Below are positions 8,545 through 19,660 of a stretch of 64,000 bases of DNA, piece by piece. The position numbers and the translations under genes were made by a program. Source of the stretch: Chitinophaga dinghuensis (GTDB lineage: Bacteria; Bacteroidota; Bacteroidia; Chitinophagales; Chitinophagaceae). The stretch's first letter is position 1; the number at the start of each line of letters is the position of its first letter. Below the pieces are notes generated by a model. It saw only the letters and a list, made by a program, of their open reading frames with translations. It made no database searches and had not been told where the DNA came from. The stretch is from positions 310,001 to 374,000 of the forward strand of contig NZ_QLMA01000001.1 in NCBI RefSeq assembly GCF_003259435.1, read 5' to 3'.

Positions 8545-9291
8545 CTATTCGTAGATAACCTGCACGGCTGACAAAGAGAGGTTATTAATTAGGCTGGAAG
8601 TCCGATAATCTACAGTAGGAATCTCCAGTGGCAGTTGCTTGTTATTGTAGCTGGTCGCAATATACCCGTTGTTTTTACTATAGTCGCCGCTGATCAGCTG
8701 CCAGATGGGGTTGATGAGCCTGATATTGGGCTTGCCGTCGTTGGTGGGATAGACCGTCAGGTTGCCGTCTGTATTGTATGTAAATTCCTCGTGCGTAGTG
8801 TAGGGGAATGGTCCGGAAAATACCCGGTCAATGGTGGCAATCCTGTTTTGGCTATCCCAGGTATAGGTTCCCCGGCCGTGAGGCACATGTGTATTTCCTA
8901 TAAACACATTACCATAATACTCGCCCCAGGTATAGATAGAGTCATTTACTACTTTACCATGGGTGTCATAGAAGAATAGCCGGGCATATTCGAAAGTGCT
9001 ATCGGTATAATAGCCAATGTAATTAAGGAGGCGGCCATGCTGATCATAATTAAAACGATACGAAGGATAGCCTGTACTGACATGGCTGCGGAGGATTCTG
9101 CTGGGATCTCCTTTAGCATTGTACTCAAATTTGATCGTGTCAATTTGGGAATAATCTGTCTTGTAGATCAGTTGCTTGATCCTTGGTGGGCGGAGCGGAT
9201 TATTAGGCCAGGTGGTATCAAATTTTTTGCAACTGGGGAGTGCGGCGCATAGCAGCACTGCCATCGCCATGAGGTGAAGGAATTGTTTCAT
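8545..9291 (-). CDS. Lipoprotein with YD/RHS-like repeats, copy B
   Basis: A 248-residue predicted lipoprotein, function not recognised. The ATG at 9291 gives a signal peptide ending in the lipobox ALPSC (Cys21); the longer frame would overlap the neighbouring gene. The mature protein has recurring strand-turn units of the form YNxxGxP and YDxxGRL (YNAKGDPSRI, YDQHGRLLNY, YNTDGNLTVY), like YD/RHS repeats or DUF4595-type proteins. It is a clear paralogue of the gene immediately upstream (9357-10121): same lipobox position, same GYPSYRFNYD core, same C-terminal end IYE. The intergenic leader is also shared, so this is a tandem duplication. Confidence 0.75.
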   Translation of the reverse strand: MKQFLHLMAMAVLLCAALPSCKKFDTTWPNNPLRPPRIKQLIYKTDYSQIDTIKFEYNAKGDPSRILRSHVSTGYPSYRFNYDQHGRLLNYIGYYTDSTFEYARLFFYDTHGKVVNDSIYTWGEYYGNVFIGNTHVPHGRGTYTWDSQNRIATIDRVFSGPFPYTTHEEFTYNTDGNLTVYPTNDGKPNIRLINPIWQLISGDYSKNNGYIATSYNNKQLPLEIPTVDYRTSSLINNLSLSAVQVIYE

Positions 9292-9356
9292 TTGGTGTTT
9301 CGGTTGAGATAGTGAATAATTAGGATAGGCAGGATATTCCTGCGAGTATTTAAAGT

Positions 9357-10121
9357 CTATTCGTAAATAATCTGAGCGCCGCCCAGCCATATGCCGTGGA
9401 TAAAGTCTCCGGCAGGGTCGCCTCCATTCAGCGCTGGGATAGCGGTTGGTAACTGCTGATTGTAACTGGTAGCGATGAATCCATTGTTTACACTAAAATC
9501 GTTGCTTAGTAGTTGCCAGACGCGATGTAAGGATTTGAGATTTTTATTGTTGTCTGTAGTGAGATAGCCAGTCAGATTACCTGCGGTGTTGTAGTTGAAA
9601 TCCAGATGGTTGGTAGTTGGATTACCTGGTATCCAGATCGTTCTGTCTATAGCTTTAATGCGGCCCAGATAATCGCCGAAATAGTTCGTGGTCATAAACT
9701 GGGACTGGGAAGATGGAACAAGCACATTTCCATAGTAGAAGCCGAAGTTATAGATAGAATCTTGTACCGGGTAACTGGGGATACTGTAGAAGAACTTCTG
9801 GGCATACTCAAAATAAAACTCATTGTAAAAGGCGATGAAAGTGGTCAGTCGGCCGTTTGCATCATAGTTGAAGCGATAGGATGGGTAGCCGGTGCTAGTG
9901 ACTTTGCGGATGATACTGTCGGGGTTTCCCTGTGCATTGTAATAGAATTTGAGGGTGTCTGTTCCGCCATTCTGTAAAAGGTATTTGATTCTTGGGGAGC
10001 CGAGCAGTTCAGTTTGGGCTTTGGCAGAAGGTTTGGGGCTGTTGATGTCATTTTTTTTACAACTGGACTGTACAGCGCATACGAGCATGGCCAGGGCCAT
10101 GGGGCGAAGGGATAGTTTCAT
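9357..10121 (-). CDS. Lipoprotein with YD/RHS-like repeats, copy A
   Basis: A 254-residue predicted lipoprotein with lipobox QSSC (Cys21) followed by KKN. The body has the same YNAQGNP, YDANGRL and YNTAGNL repeat units as its downstream paralogue, the shared core GYPSYRFNYD and the same ending QIIYE. The two proteins diverge most in the mid-region after the NV turn. Bacteroidota lipoproteins of this sort are usually anchored in the outer membrane. No function can be assigned. The two genes are 65 bases apart and probably co-transcribed; copy A is promoter-proximal. Confidence 0.75.
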   Translation of the reverse strand: MKLSLRPMALAMLVCAVQSSCKKNDINSPKPSAKAQTELLGSPRIKYLLQNGGTDTLKFYYNAQGNPDSIIRKVTSTGYPSYRFNYDANGRLTTFIAFYNEFYFEYAQKFFYSIPSYPVQDSIYNFGFYYGNVLVPSSQSQFMTTNYFGDYLGRIKAIDRTIWIPGNPTTNHLDFNYNTAGNLTGYLTTDNNKNLKSLHRVWQLLSNDFSVNNGFIATSYNQQLPTAIPALNGGDPAGDFIHGIWLGGAQIIYE

Positions 10122-10243
10122 TGGTGATTCGGTTAGATGTGAATAATTAGGTTGAGCAGGCTAACAGAGGGTATAGGTTAAGATTATTGGGAAGCTAAGT
10201 TATAGGGACATACTGCGGTGGGGAATACAGTGGGAAAAAATAA

Positions 10244-10267
10244 AGCCCCGGATGAAAATCCGGGGCT
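10244..10267 (-). terminator. Terminator after glnN
   Basis: AGCCCCGGAT/ATCCGGGGCT perfect stem with a four-base loop, followed by TTTATTTTTTCCC on the minus strand. It lies 29 bases past the glnN stop. Confidence 0.9.
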
Positions 10268-10295
10268 AATCATACACCAAAACAATCTTACGGTT

Positions 10296-12485
<2,190 letters not shown>

Positions 12486-12762
12486 GCTGTAATTAATTTT
12501 ACACAAAAAAACACAATCCTCTCCGGAAATGCAACAAAATTGTTCGGATTAACCAAAAAATTACATTACTAGTCTAAAAAAGCAGCTTATTTTTTCATTT
12601 GGTCAAAAAAATGACGCCTCACTGTCTGGAAACTGATAAATTAAAAAATTAATAATATGATAAGTGCTTTCAGATATAATAGTAACAATTGGGGCTAAAG
12701 AGGTTGGTGTTGGAAGGTGTTAAAAAGGAGGTGGATAGTTTCTGTGAATCGGTGGGTGACTC
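12486..12762. other. AT-rich spacer between divergent glnN and purL
   Basis: The glnN-purL spacer is 348 bases. Apart from the purL promoter at its right end I see no gene. No consensus TAnnTTTG box was found on the minus strand for glnN, so its promoter is not located. The stretch is AT-rich with short direct AT repeats near 12640-12660. Confidence 0.4.
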
Positions 12763-12793
12763 TTGGGATTTGCCGGAAAATCATGTAGGTTTG
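12763..12793 (+). promoter_or_regulatory. Promoter of purL
   Basis: TTG (12763-12765), a 20-base spacer and the -7 box TAGGTTTG (12786-12793) fit the Bacteroidota consensus. The predicted start near 12799 gives a 35-base leader before the purL ATG. Confidence 0.7.
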
Positions 12794-12833
12794 CATCTTC
12801 TTTTTAATTACTCGGTTTTTTATACTTAAATAC

Positions 12834-15056
12834 ATGCAAACCACCGTAGAAATTGCTGAACAGCTAGGACTTACCGCTGACGAGTTTGAACGAATTAAAT
12901 CCATCTTAGGCCGCACTCCAAATTTCACTGAATTGAGTATGTACTCTGTAATGTGGAGTGAGCATTGCAGCTACAAAAACTCAATCGTGTGGCTGAAATC
13001 ACTGCCACGTGAAGGAGATCGCCTGCTGGTAAAAGCCGGTGAAGAGAATGCCGGTCTTGTTGACATCGGCGATGGCTATGCAGTGGTATTTAAGATTGAA
13101 TCCCACAACCACCCTTCAGCGATTGAACCTTTCCAGGGTGCTGCAACAGGGGTTGGTGGTATTCACCGCGATATCTTTACCATGGGCGCCCGCCCAATCG
13201 CAGCACTGAACTCTCTGCGTTTCGGTAATATCAACGACAAGAAAACCCAACACCTCGTTAAAGGGGTAGTAAGCGGTATTGGACACTATGGTAACTGCTT
13301 TGGTGTACCAACCGTTGGTGGTGAAGTATATTTTGAAGACTGCTACGGTACCAACCCATTAGTAAACGCGATGAGCGTAGGTATTGTAAAAGTAGGTCAA
13401 ACCGTTTCCGCTACTTCTCACGGTGAAGGCAACCCTGTTTTCATCGTAGGTTCTGCTACCGGTAAAGACGGTATCGGTGGCGCCTCTTTCGCTTCTGCGA
13501 ACATCACAGAGGACAGTGCCGAAGATCTGCCAGCAGTACAGGTAGGTGATCCATTCCAGGAAAAGAAGCTGTTGGAAGCTTGTCTGGAAATCATCAAAAC
13601 CAAAGCTATCATTGGTATGCAAGATATGGGCGCTGCCGGTATCACTTGCTCTACCGCTGAAATGAGCGCTAAAGGTGAACATGGTATGCATATCTGGCTG
13701 GATAAAGTTCCTACCCGCCAGGAAAATATGAAAGGATGGGAAATGCTGCTGAGCGAAAGCCAGGAGCGTATGCTCATCGTTGTGAAGAAAGGCCAGGAAA
13801 AACCAGTACTGGATATCTTCGAGAAATGGGATCTCCACTGTGTTCAGATCGGTGAAGTAACCAAAGATAAGAACCTGAAATTCTACATGAATGGCGAACT
13901 CGAAGCCGACGTTCCTGCTGAATCCCTGGTACTGGGCGGTGGCGCTCCTCAATATCACAGAGCTTACACCGAACCTGCTTACTTCGCTAAAGTAAAAGCA
14001 TTCGATATCCAAAATATTCCGGATACTACCAACGCTAAACTGGTAGCTGAAAGAATCATTGCTCAACCTAACATCGCTTCCAAACGCTGGGTCTACAACC
14101 AGTACGATAGCATGGTAGGTACTGCAAACGCCAGCACCAACGCGCCTTCCGACGCTGCGATTGTTCTGGTAAAAGGTAGCGAAAAAGCATTGGCAGTAAC
14201 GACCGATTGTAACAGCCGCTATGTATTTGCTGATCCACATATCGGTGGTCAGATCGCTGTAGCTGAAGCTGCACGTAATATCGTTTGCTCTGGTGGTGAG
14301 CCAGTGGCTATCACCAACTGCCTGAACTTCGGTAACCCTTACGATCCGGAAGTATACTACCAGTTCGTATACGCGATCAAAGGTATGGGCGAAGCTTGCC
14401 GCAAATTCAATACTCCTGTTACCGGTGGTAACGTGAGCTTCTATAACCAGTCTCCGGACGGTCCTGTTTATCCTACTCCTACCATTGGTATGCTGGGTGT
14501 GCTGGATAATATGAACCATCGTCTGACCCTCGATTTCAAACACGAAGGTGACCTGGTATACCTCCTGGGCCGCAGCCGTAACGATATCAGCAGCTCTGAA
14601 TACCTGCACAAAATCGTTGGCGTGGAATTCAGCCCTGCTCCTCACTTCCACCTGGAAGAAGAGCACCGTCTGCAACATGCAGTTACCAAACTGAACAAAG
14701 CGGGCGTATTGCAGTCTGCACACGACGTAAGCGAAGGTGGTCTGTTCGTTACCCTCTTCGAAAGCGCTATGCCTAATAACCTGGGCTTCGAAGTGAAAAC
14801 TAACAGCCATTTCCGTAAAGATGCATACCTGTTTGGTGAAAGCCAGAGCCGTGTAGTCGTAACCGTTAGACCTCAGGATAAAGAGAAATTCGAATCTATC
14901 CTCCATGGTCTGCTGGATGCAACTGAAACCTCTGTTCGTCATGAACTGATCGGTACTGTTAAAGGCGACAGCATCGTGGTGAATGGTGAAGTTTGGGGTA
15001 CTGTAAGCGACTGGAAAAAACCTTACAACACTTCCGTTGAAGAACATCTGAAATAG
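12834..15056 (+). CDS. purL: Phosphoribosylformylglycinamidine synthase, subunit PurL
   Basis: A 740-residue FGAM synthase large subunit, step four of purine synthesis (FGAR plus glutamine plus ATP). The length matches the small-type PurL that needs separate PurS and PurQ partners, which are not in the window. The ATP- and Mg-binding motif [20 protein letters not shown] lies near residues 85-105, followed by [12 protein letters not shown]. The second, structurally duplicated half starts near 420 and carries [20 protein letters not shown]. The pair glnN/purL, divergent, links glutamine supply to purine synthesis, though this may be chance. It has its own promoter and a shared bidirectional terminator. 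Confidence 0.97.
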   Translation: MQTTVEIAEQLGLTADEFERIKSILGRTPNFTELSMYSVMWSEHCSYKNSIVWLKSLPREGDRLLVKAGEENAGLVDIGDGYAVVFKIESHNHPSAIEPFQGAATGVGGIHRDIFTMGARPIAALNSLRFGNINDKKTQHLVKGVVSGIGHYGNCFGVPTVGGEVYFEDCYGTNPLVNAMSVGIVKVGQTVSATSHGEGNPVFIVGSATGKDGIGGASFASANITEDSAEDLPAVQVGDPFQEKKLLEACLEIIKTKAIIGMQDMGAAGITCSTAEMSAKGEHGMHIWLDKVPTRQENMKGWEMLLSESQERMLIVVKKGQEKPVLDIFEKWDLHCVQIGEVTKDKNLKFYMNGELEADVPAESLVLGGGAPQYHRAYTEPAYFAKVKAFDIQNIPDTTNAKLVAERIIAQPNIASKRWVYNQYDSMVGTANASTNAPSDAAIVLVKGSEKALAVTTDCNSRYVFADPHIGGQIAVAEAARNIVCSGGEPVAITNCLNFGNPYDPEVYYQFVYAIKGMGEACRKFNTPVTGGNVSFYNQSPDGPVYPTPTIGMLGVLDNMNHRLTLDFKHEGDLVYLLGRSRNDISSSEYLHKIVGVEFSPAPHFHLEEEHRLQHAVTKLNKAGVLQSAHDVSEGGLFVTLFESAMPNNLGFEVKTNSHFRKDAYLFGESQSRVVVTVRPQDKEKFESILHGLLDATETSVRHELIGTVKGDSIVVNGEVWGTVSDWKKPYNTSVEEHLK

Positions 15057-15077
15057 TAGATAGCTATTCTATAAAGG

Positions 15078-15110
15078 AAACGGTCACTTCGAAAGAAGTG
15101 ACCGTTTTTT
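15078..15110. terminator. Bidirectional terminator between purL and the Fic gene
   Basis: AAACGGTCACTTC/GAAGTGACCGTTT stem with a four-base GAAA loop and T-runs on both strands. It ends 54 bases after purL and overlaps the stop codon of the converging Fic gene. Confidence 0.88.
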
Positions 15111-16464
15111 ATTTTGTGGATTCTACTTTTATTCTTTCAAAAAGATCTCTTACAGCTGTTTTAACTATTAAGATTCTTTCTTCTGATGTGATAAACTCGT
15201 TATACTTTCGCTCATATAGTACGTTATTATGTGCTTGTACTATATAATGATATTTCTGGAAATTGAAACGAATTCCTGTTTGTATGAATGAAAGTCGTTC
15301 ATGATTGTACTGATAGTCAATTAATCCGATTTTTATACTAATTTCATTTATTCTATCAGATACATCCTCATCATTAGTAAGATTTTCGTACCCACGAACA
15401 TAATTTCTCATCTGTAAATCAAGGTCTTTAAGGGTTGGCGGGTTTTGTTCATTCACTGAATAAATTACTTTATGATTTTGAAATAAGTTATAAAAAACAC
15501 TAATTTCATCTTGGAATAGTTGGAATAGTTCAATAATCTCACTGCCGTCGTATAGTTTGTATATAGTAATATCATTTTTTCTAATGCTTTTCGATTGATT
15601 CGCAACAATTTGTCTCTTCCAAAGTTCTATTTCCTTATTTAGATCTGCTTCTTCTTCCAGATTATCTCCATTTGCTCCATTAATATATAATTCTAAGCTC
15701 CATATCAGCTGTTGCCCAATGTAATAAACAAAAGCATCCAAATTACCAGTATCCGCTTGGTTGAGAGCAAACAAGTAATTCCGTTTGTCTTCTGATTTAA
15801 TGATTACGGGAGGATAGTTGTTTCTCAATAATGAATAATTCATCAGCAGACGGGATAAGCGCCCGTTGCCATCATCAAAAGGGTGAATCCTTACAAATCT
15901 ATAGTGTAGTAGTGCAGCCAATTGTATAGGATGTAATTCCCCAGCGTCTTCTTCTTTTCGATACCAATCTACCAGTTCTTGCATCAACGCTGGAGTTTCT
16001 TCGGGTGTGGCATATTTGAATATTTCTCCATTTGGCAACAGAACATGATTGGGCGCGGACTTATAAGTACCCACCTGTATTTGCTTTTTTGAAGGCTGTC
16101 CTGAGGATGTAACAGCGTCTCTCCAATATGGCCGGACAAGCAAAACTTCATGAAGGTTCCGGATTATTGATTCTGAAAGTGGACGCTCCTTGTCTGCTGC
16201 CATTTCTTTAATGATTTCAAAGGCAACATCATGCGCTTTCATTTCCTCATATTCCCGCAGATCATGGTTCCCACTAGTTTTGTCAAATATCAGCAACAAC
16301 TTCGTTTCTCCATAAGTGAGCGTATTCCCTTCAATATGATTGGAATTGTAGTTGAACTCCAGACGTACTTTTCCATTGATACGTTCCTGGTATTCTGGTT
16401 TTATAGGTTGTAGTTCCCACAGCCTTTTGGCAAGCTCGTTTATTGTAGCAATTTGATTGTCCAT
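15109..16464 (-). CDS. Fic family protein with N-terminal self-inhibitory motif
   Basis: A 451-residue Fic protein, a family that transfers AMP (or another nucleotide part) to target proteins. The active-site loop HPFDDGNGRLSR is intact (His194 to Arg202). An inhibitory helix motif SNHIEG (Ser41, Glu45, Gly46) matches the S/T-x-x-x-E-G/N rule, so the protein is class II and self-restrained by its own N-terminus. The last 200 residues or so form a charged extension I cannot assign. ATG at 16464 is preferred over a TTG 20 codons upstream. The gene is visibly AT-richer than its neighbours, roughly one third GC in sampled lines, and has no antitoxin partner gene, suggesting acquisition by transfer. 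Confidence 0.9.
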   Translation of the reverse strand: MDNQIATINELAKRLWELQPIKPEYQERINGKVRLEFNYNSNHIEGNTLTYGETKLLLIFDKTSGNHDLREYEEMKAHDVAFEIIKEMAADKERPLSESIIRNLHEVLLVRPYWRDAVTSSGQPSKKQIQVGTYKSAPNHVLLPNGEIFKYATPEETPALMQELVDWYRKEEDAGELHPIQLAALLHYRFVRIHPFDDGNGRLSRLLMNYSLLRNNYPPVIIKSEDKRNYLFALNQADTGNLDAFVYYIGQQLIWSLELYINGANGDNLEEEADLNKEIELWKRQIVANQSKSIRKNDITIYKLYDGSEIIELFQLFQDEISVFYNLFQNHKVIYSVNEQNPPTLKDLDLQMRNYVRGYENLTNDEDVSDRINEISIKIGLIDYQYNHERLSFIQTGIRFNFQKYHYIVQAHNNVLYERKYNEFITSEERILIVKTAVRDLFERIKVESTK

Positions 16465-16530
16465 GGAGTTGAGCAGCGGATTGAATGCTACTATGAATTT
16501 CCCAAAAATCTTTGGCGCCACCAAACAAAA

Positions 16531-16558
16531 ATGCCGGAAAGTGCATACTTCCCGGCAT
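16531..16558 (-). terminator. Terminator after the TonB-dependent receptor gene
   Basis: ATGCCGG/CCGGCAT stem, with TTTTTGTTTGG following on the minus strand. It sits 24 bases beyond the receptor stop and 67 bases upstream of the Fic start, so Fic is probably transcribed separately. Confidence 0.8.
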
Positions 16559-16581
16559 CCATAATATTGATAATTATAATC

Positions 16582-18909
16582 TTAGAACCTGTAATTCAAT
16601 CCGAGATTAAACCTTGCACCTGCCCCTTTAATATAACTATCGGTAGTCACTCTTGACTGTGCCATCACTGGATAGTAATCTGCGTTCAGCAGGTTATCCA
16701 CGCCAAGACGAAGGGTAGTGGCCTTGTTGAAATGATAAGCTGTGTACAGGTTTACCAGGCTGAAACTATTCACTGGACCAGCTCCAAGATCCCAGTCATT
16801 CGTTTTAGGATTCAGTGCAAAGCGTTTGCGGCTGCCGCTGTATACATAATACACGCCGATATCCAGTTTTTCCTTTACAGGAGAATAGTTGACATTAAAG
16901 GTGGCTTTATCTGGAGAGATACGACTGCCAGGGAGATAAACGCTACCCGCTGCCGCATCTTTTTTACCTTCAACATGGGCATAGGAAGCACTTGCGGAAA
17001 GGGTTGGCAGGAACTGATATCCAGCAGTCAGTTCGAAGCCTTGAATGCGCTCTGGCGCACGTTCCGGAGTAGCTACGCCATTGATGTCTACCAGACTGCT
17101 GCCCAGGTTGGAAGTGCTGACATAGTAAGATCCGGAGGCATTGAATTTGCCGATGTTGCTGGAAAAACCTACTTCATAATTGTTAGTGATGATAGCATCT
17201 GTCTGGATAGAACCTTTTACACTGGCTCCTCCCGGAACATCTTTGGCCAGTCGTAATGTGCGGCCCAGGTCATACAGGGAAAAGCTCTGTGAGAAACTGA
17301 TAAAAGGATTAAACCATTCAAACTTCGTGTAGCGAAGACCAGTATTAAATGTCAACGCTTCATAAGGAAGATTACCACCTTTCACATGTACACCGCCTGC
17401 GTAGTTACCAAATTTGATCGTTGTGAAATCAGGAATATCGAGTGATACATTCTCGTAACGAGCGCCTGCTTTCAGGAGGAAATCCTTGAAGATAAAGGCT
17501 TTCAGCTGTGCATAAGGCGCATAGTTTTTCATATCCATTTTAGGCACAAACTTGCGGCCATCTACCAGCGGTTGTTCGGTTACATCGTTAAGGACATCCA
17601 CTCCATAAGTGATGTCTCCATTGAGATTCGGACTCACGTTAACGACTGTATTAAAATTAGCGCGAATCCCTTTTTTCTTGGAAGAAATGGCAGAGTTGCC
17701 ACCCCCTTCATAATAATCAGAATATTCGAAGATGGTGTAGAAGTCTTGGTAGTAAAGGTTTACATCCAGACTCGTATTTCTGAAAATTCGTTTATTGGTA
17801 TACGTGAGATATGCGTTATGGTTATAGGGAGTACCCTGTTTAGCGCCAGGAGAAGTGCCAGGAATACCGATGATCGGACTTTCCCCGAATTTACCACCGG
17901 AGTTTACATAAGTGGCATTCTGCATGGTGCGGTAGTAATTGTACATTACCTCAATGCGGTTGTTGGCATTGATATTATAGCCCAGCTTTGCGAAGCCGTT
18001 AATGTTTTCATTTTGTGCGAGCGACTGGAAAGGGGCGATTACCTGGCCTTTTGCATCTTTATAAACGCCGGTTTGCTCATAGGTACCACTTACCACGTAA
18101 TCGAATTTATTCACAGTACCGCTGAAGTTCTGAGAAATTCTTCCGCCCATACTGTTGGCTGCAGATGTCAGAGAGCCGCTGGTGCTGATATCGGTGGAGC
18201 CGCTGAATTTAGTATCCTGGTTCGCTTTTTTGGTGATGAAGTTGATGATACCGCCATCGGCGCCGTTGCCATAGATGGCAGTGGCTCCTTTAATGACTTC
18301 TACTCTTTCAATCACAGATACATCGATGCTGCGCATGTCTTTATCGCCATTGCGGAGTGGGGTCGACTGAGGAATCCCATCGATCATAATGAGCATGCTG
18401 CGGCCGCGAAGGGTTTCTCCCTTTTTAGTAGCGGTATTGGTACCGAGGGTGAGTCCTGGTACATTCAGGCCAAGTAACTGGTTTATATCAGTAGTAATGG
18501 CGCTCTGTTCCCGGAGTTGTTTACCGCTGATGATGGTGATAGAACTAGGCACAGTACCGATGGTTTCGCGGTTACGGCCGGCGGTTACCACCACTTCCCC
18601 CAGTCCTACATTGGAAGAACTGATTTCCAGGGATAGACTGATGTCTCCCTTATCCATTACTACCTCTTTTTCAGTGGTATTGTAACCAATACCGGTAGCG
18701 ATCAGTTTATAAGTGCCTGGTTGCACATTTCGAAGGGTAAATCGGCCATCTGTGGCTGTTATAGCGTGTTTCTGTGTGCCTGCGAGGTAAATACGTAGAC
18801 CAGGTATCGGTTGGTGGGTACTATCTTGGATGTTCCCTGTAATGTTTTGAGCTGCGAGTTGTAATGTGGTCAAAAAGAGCACTAATCCTGCTGATAAAAT
18901 CTTCTTCAT
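16582..18909 (-). CDS. TonB-dependent outer-membrane receptor, siderophore type
   Basis: A 775-residue outer-membrane receptor. Domains in order: signal peptide (about 1-20), a carboxypeptidase-regulatory-like beta domain (about 22-100, ITGNIQDSTHQPIPGL), a TonB plug starting TVPSSITIISGKQL with VEVIKGATAIYGNGADGG, and a 22-strand barrel ending in Phe (LNYRF). The plug has the ERVEVIKGA signature of siderophore receptors and lacks SusC features, and no susD follows. This suggests uptake of an iron chelate or a similar small ligand; the ligand is unknown. No iron-uptake genes lie nearby. A -7 box and a small hairpin are found about 100 bases upstream. Confidence 0.88.
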   Translation of the reverse strand: MKKILSAGLVLFLTTLQLAAQNITGNIQDSTHQPIPGLRIYLAGTQKHAITATDGRFTLRNVQPGTYKLIATGIGYNTTEKEVVMDKGDISLSLEISSSNVGLGEVVVTAGRNRETIGTVPSSITIISGKQLREQSAITTDINQLLGLNVPGLTLGTNTATKKGETLRGRSMLIMIDGIPQSTPLRNGDKDMRSIDVSVIERVEVIKGATAIYGNGADGGIINFITKKANQDTKFSGSTDISTSGSLTSAANSMGGRISQNFSGTVNKFDYVVSGTYEQTGVYKDAKGQVIAPFQSLAQNENINGFAKLGYNINANNRIEVMYNYYRTMQNATYVNSGGKFGESPIIGIPGTSPGAKQGTPYNHNAYLTYTNKRIFRNTSLDVNLYYQDFYTIFEYSDYYEGGGNSAISSKKKGIRANFNTVVNVSPNLNGDITYGVDVLNDVTEQPLVDGRKFVPKMDMKNYAPYAQLKAFIFKDFLLKAGARYENVSLDIPDFTTIKFGNYAGGVHVKGGNLPYEALTFNTGLRYTKFEWFNPFISFSQSFSLYDLGRTLRLAKDVPGGASVKGSIQTDAIITNNYEVGFSSNIGKFNASGSYYVSTSNLGSSLVDINGVATPERAPERIQGFELTAGYQFLPTLSASASYAHVEGKKDAAAGSVYLPGSRISPDKATFNVNYSPVKEKLDIGVYYVYSGSRKRFALNPKTNDWDLGAGPVNSFSLVNLYTAYHFNKATTLRLGVDNLLNADYYPVMAQSRVTTDSYIKGAGARFNLGLNYRF

Positions 18910-18997
18910 ATAATCTTCTCAAAATAGTTGGCCGGCACGAATGTGTTATTATAATTTCCGTGTATATTATAAAATATAGATATATAACTCTGCTTAC

Positions 18998-19027
18998 CGG
19001 CAAATTTCATTTGCCGACGCAAAGGTA
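18998..19027 (-). promoter_or_regulatory. Promoter box and 5' hairpin upstream of the TonB-dependent receptor
   Basis: Read on the minus strand, TACCTTTG (19027-19020) is a perfect -7 box. Four bases later begins a CGGCAAA/TTTGCCG hairpin with a five-base loop (19016-18998), which would sit at the very 5' end of a leader of about 105 bases. It may be an operator or an mRNA-stabilising stem. No good -33 match was found. Confidence 0.55.
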
Positions 19028-19350
19028 GGTCTGCATGTTCTTTATGATTTACGCAAAAGGGAAAAAGGATAATCGAAAACGGAAAAATTGGTGTTTTACT
19101 GATTTATTATCGCAGTGGGGATAATTAACAAGCCGTTAACAAAATACCACGAAAGTGTTATGAAATGTTTGATTAGGAAGTCTATTTTTGAATAGAATCA
19201 AATGCGAACGATTTCTGAATTATAGAAATCTTAACCATATAAATAATTTGGAATCAATAGATTCTAACGTTCTATGAAGACCATTGTTCTCTACCATGTC
19301 CTACTGAAAACAAAGTGAACTTTACACCTAGTGAAAGAACGATTTGTTGT

Positions 19351-19380
19351 AAGGGCTGTGCACAAGGCGCAGCCCTTTTT
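19351..19380 (+). terminator. Terminator-like hairpin in the 19 kb spacer
   Basis: AAGGGCTG/CAGCCCTT stem followed by TTTTTGTTTTT. No gene precedes it on this strand, so it may belong to an unrecognised small transcript or to the repeat-rich patch around it. Confidence 0.45.
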
Positions 19381-19397
19381 GTTTTTAGGTCTATTGC

Positions 19398-19429
19398 TCG
19401 CAAAGGCGCAAAGGGGCGCAAAGTGCGCA
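19398..19429. repeat. GCAAAG-rich direct repeats
   Basis: Three close copies of CGCAAAG with G-rich spacers, followed by a GCGCC/GGCGC hairpin near 19445. Such GCAAAG strings also occur in the inverted-repeat arms to the right. Frames through this patch are low-complexity and not credible genes. Confidence 0.6.
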
Positions 19430-19469
19430 ATGGATGATTTTGCAGGCGCCTTCGGCGCTTTTCTTTTTT

Positions 19470-19629
19470 CTCGCAGAGCAGCAAAGCAACAAAGCAGCAA
19501 AGGATGTTATATGTTTCCGGAAAAGGAAAGCCCCCGCTAAAAGCGAGGGCTGTATAATATATTTATAAACAATATATTTATAAACAATCGGTAGGTCTTT
19601 GCTGCACTGCTGCTTTGCTGCTTTGCGAG
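19470..19629. repeat. 160-base inverted-repeat element
   Basis: The 33-base arms 19470-19502 and 19597-19629 are inverted copies differing at four positions (29 of 33 match) and built from GCAGCAAAG units. Between them lie an AGCCC-CGCT/AGCG-GGGCT hairpin (19528-19550), T-rich when read on the minus strand and so a plausible terminator for the gene at 19661, and an exact 15-base tandem repeat (19556-19585). No coding capacity. The layout resembles a REP- or MITE-like intergenic element. Confidence 0.65.
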
Positions 19630-19660
19630 CAAAAGCCGAAGGGCCGAAGGTCCAAAGGCC

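Noticed and set aside
13359-15047. 562-codon open frame on the minus strand
   Set aside because: It runs antisense to purL, has Phe/His-rich translation typical of antisense frames in this codon usage, and no family motif. purL is certain.
15109-16464. Fic gene as part of a toxin-antitoxin pair
   Set aside because: No small antitoxin gene lies beside it, and the inhibitory motif is inside the same protein (class II), so no partner is required.
17572-18477. 301-codon open frame on the plus strand
   Set aside because: Antisense to the TonB-dependent receptor gene, which is clearly coding on the minus strand.
19272-19540. Short frames on both strands in the 19 kb spacer
   Set aside because: They translate low-complexity GCAAAG repeats into Ala/Lys/Arg-rich strings and overlap hairpins.
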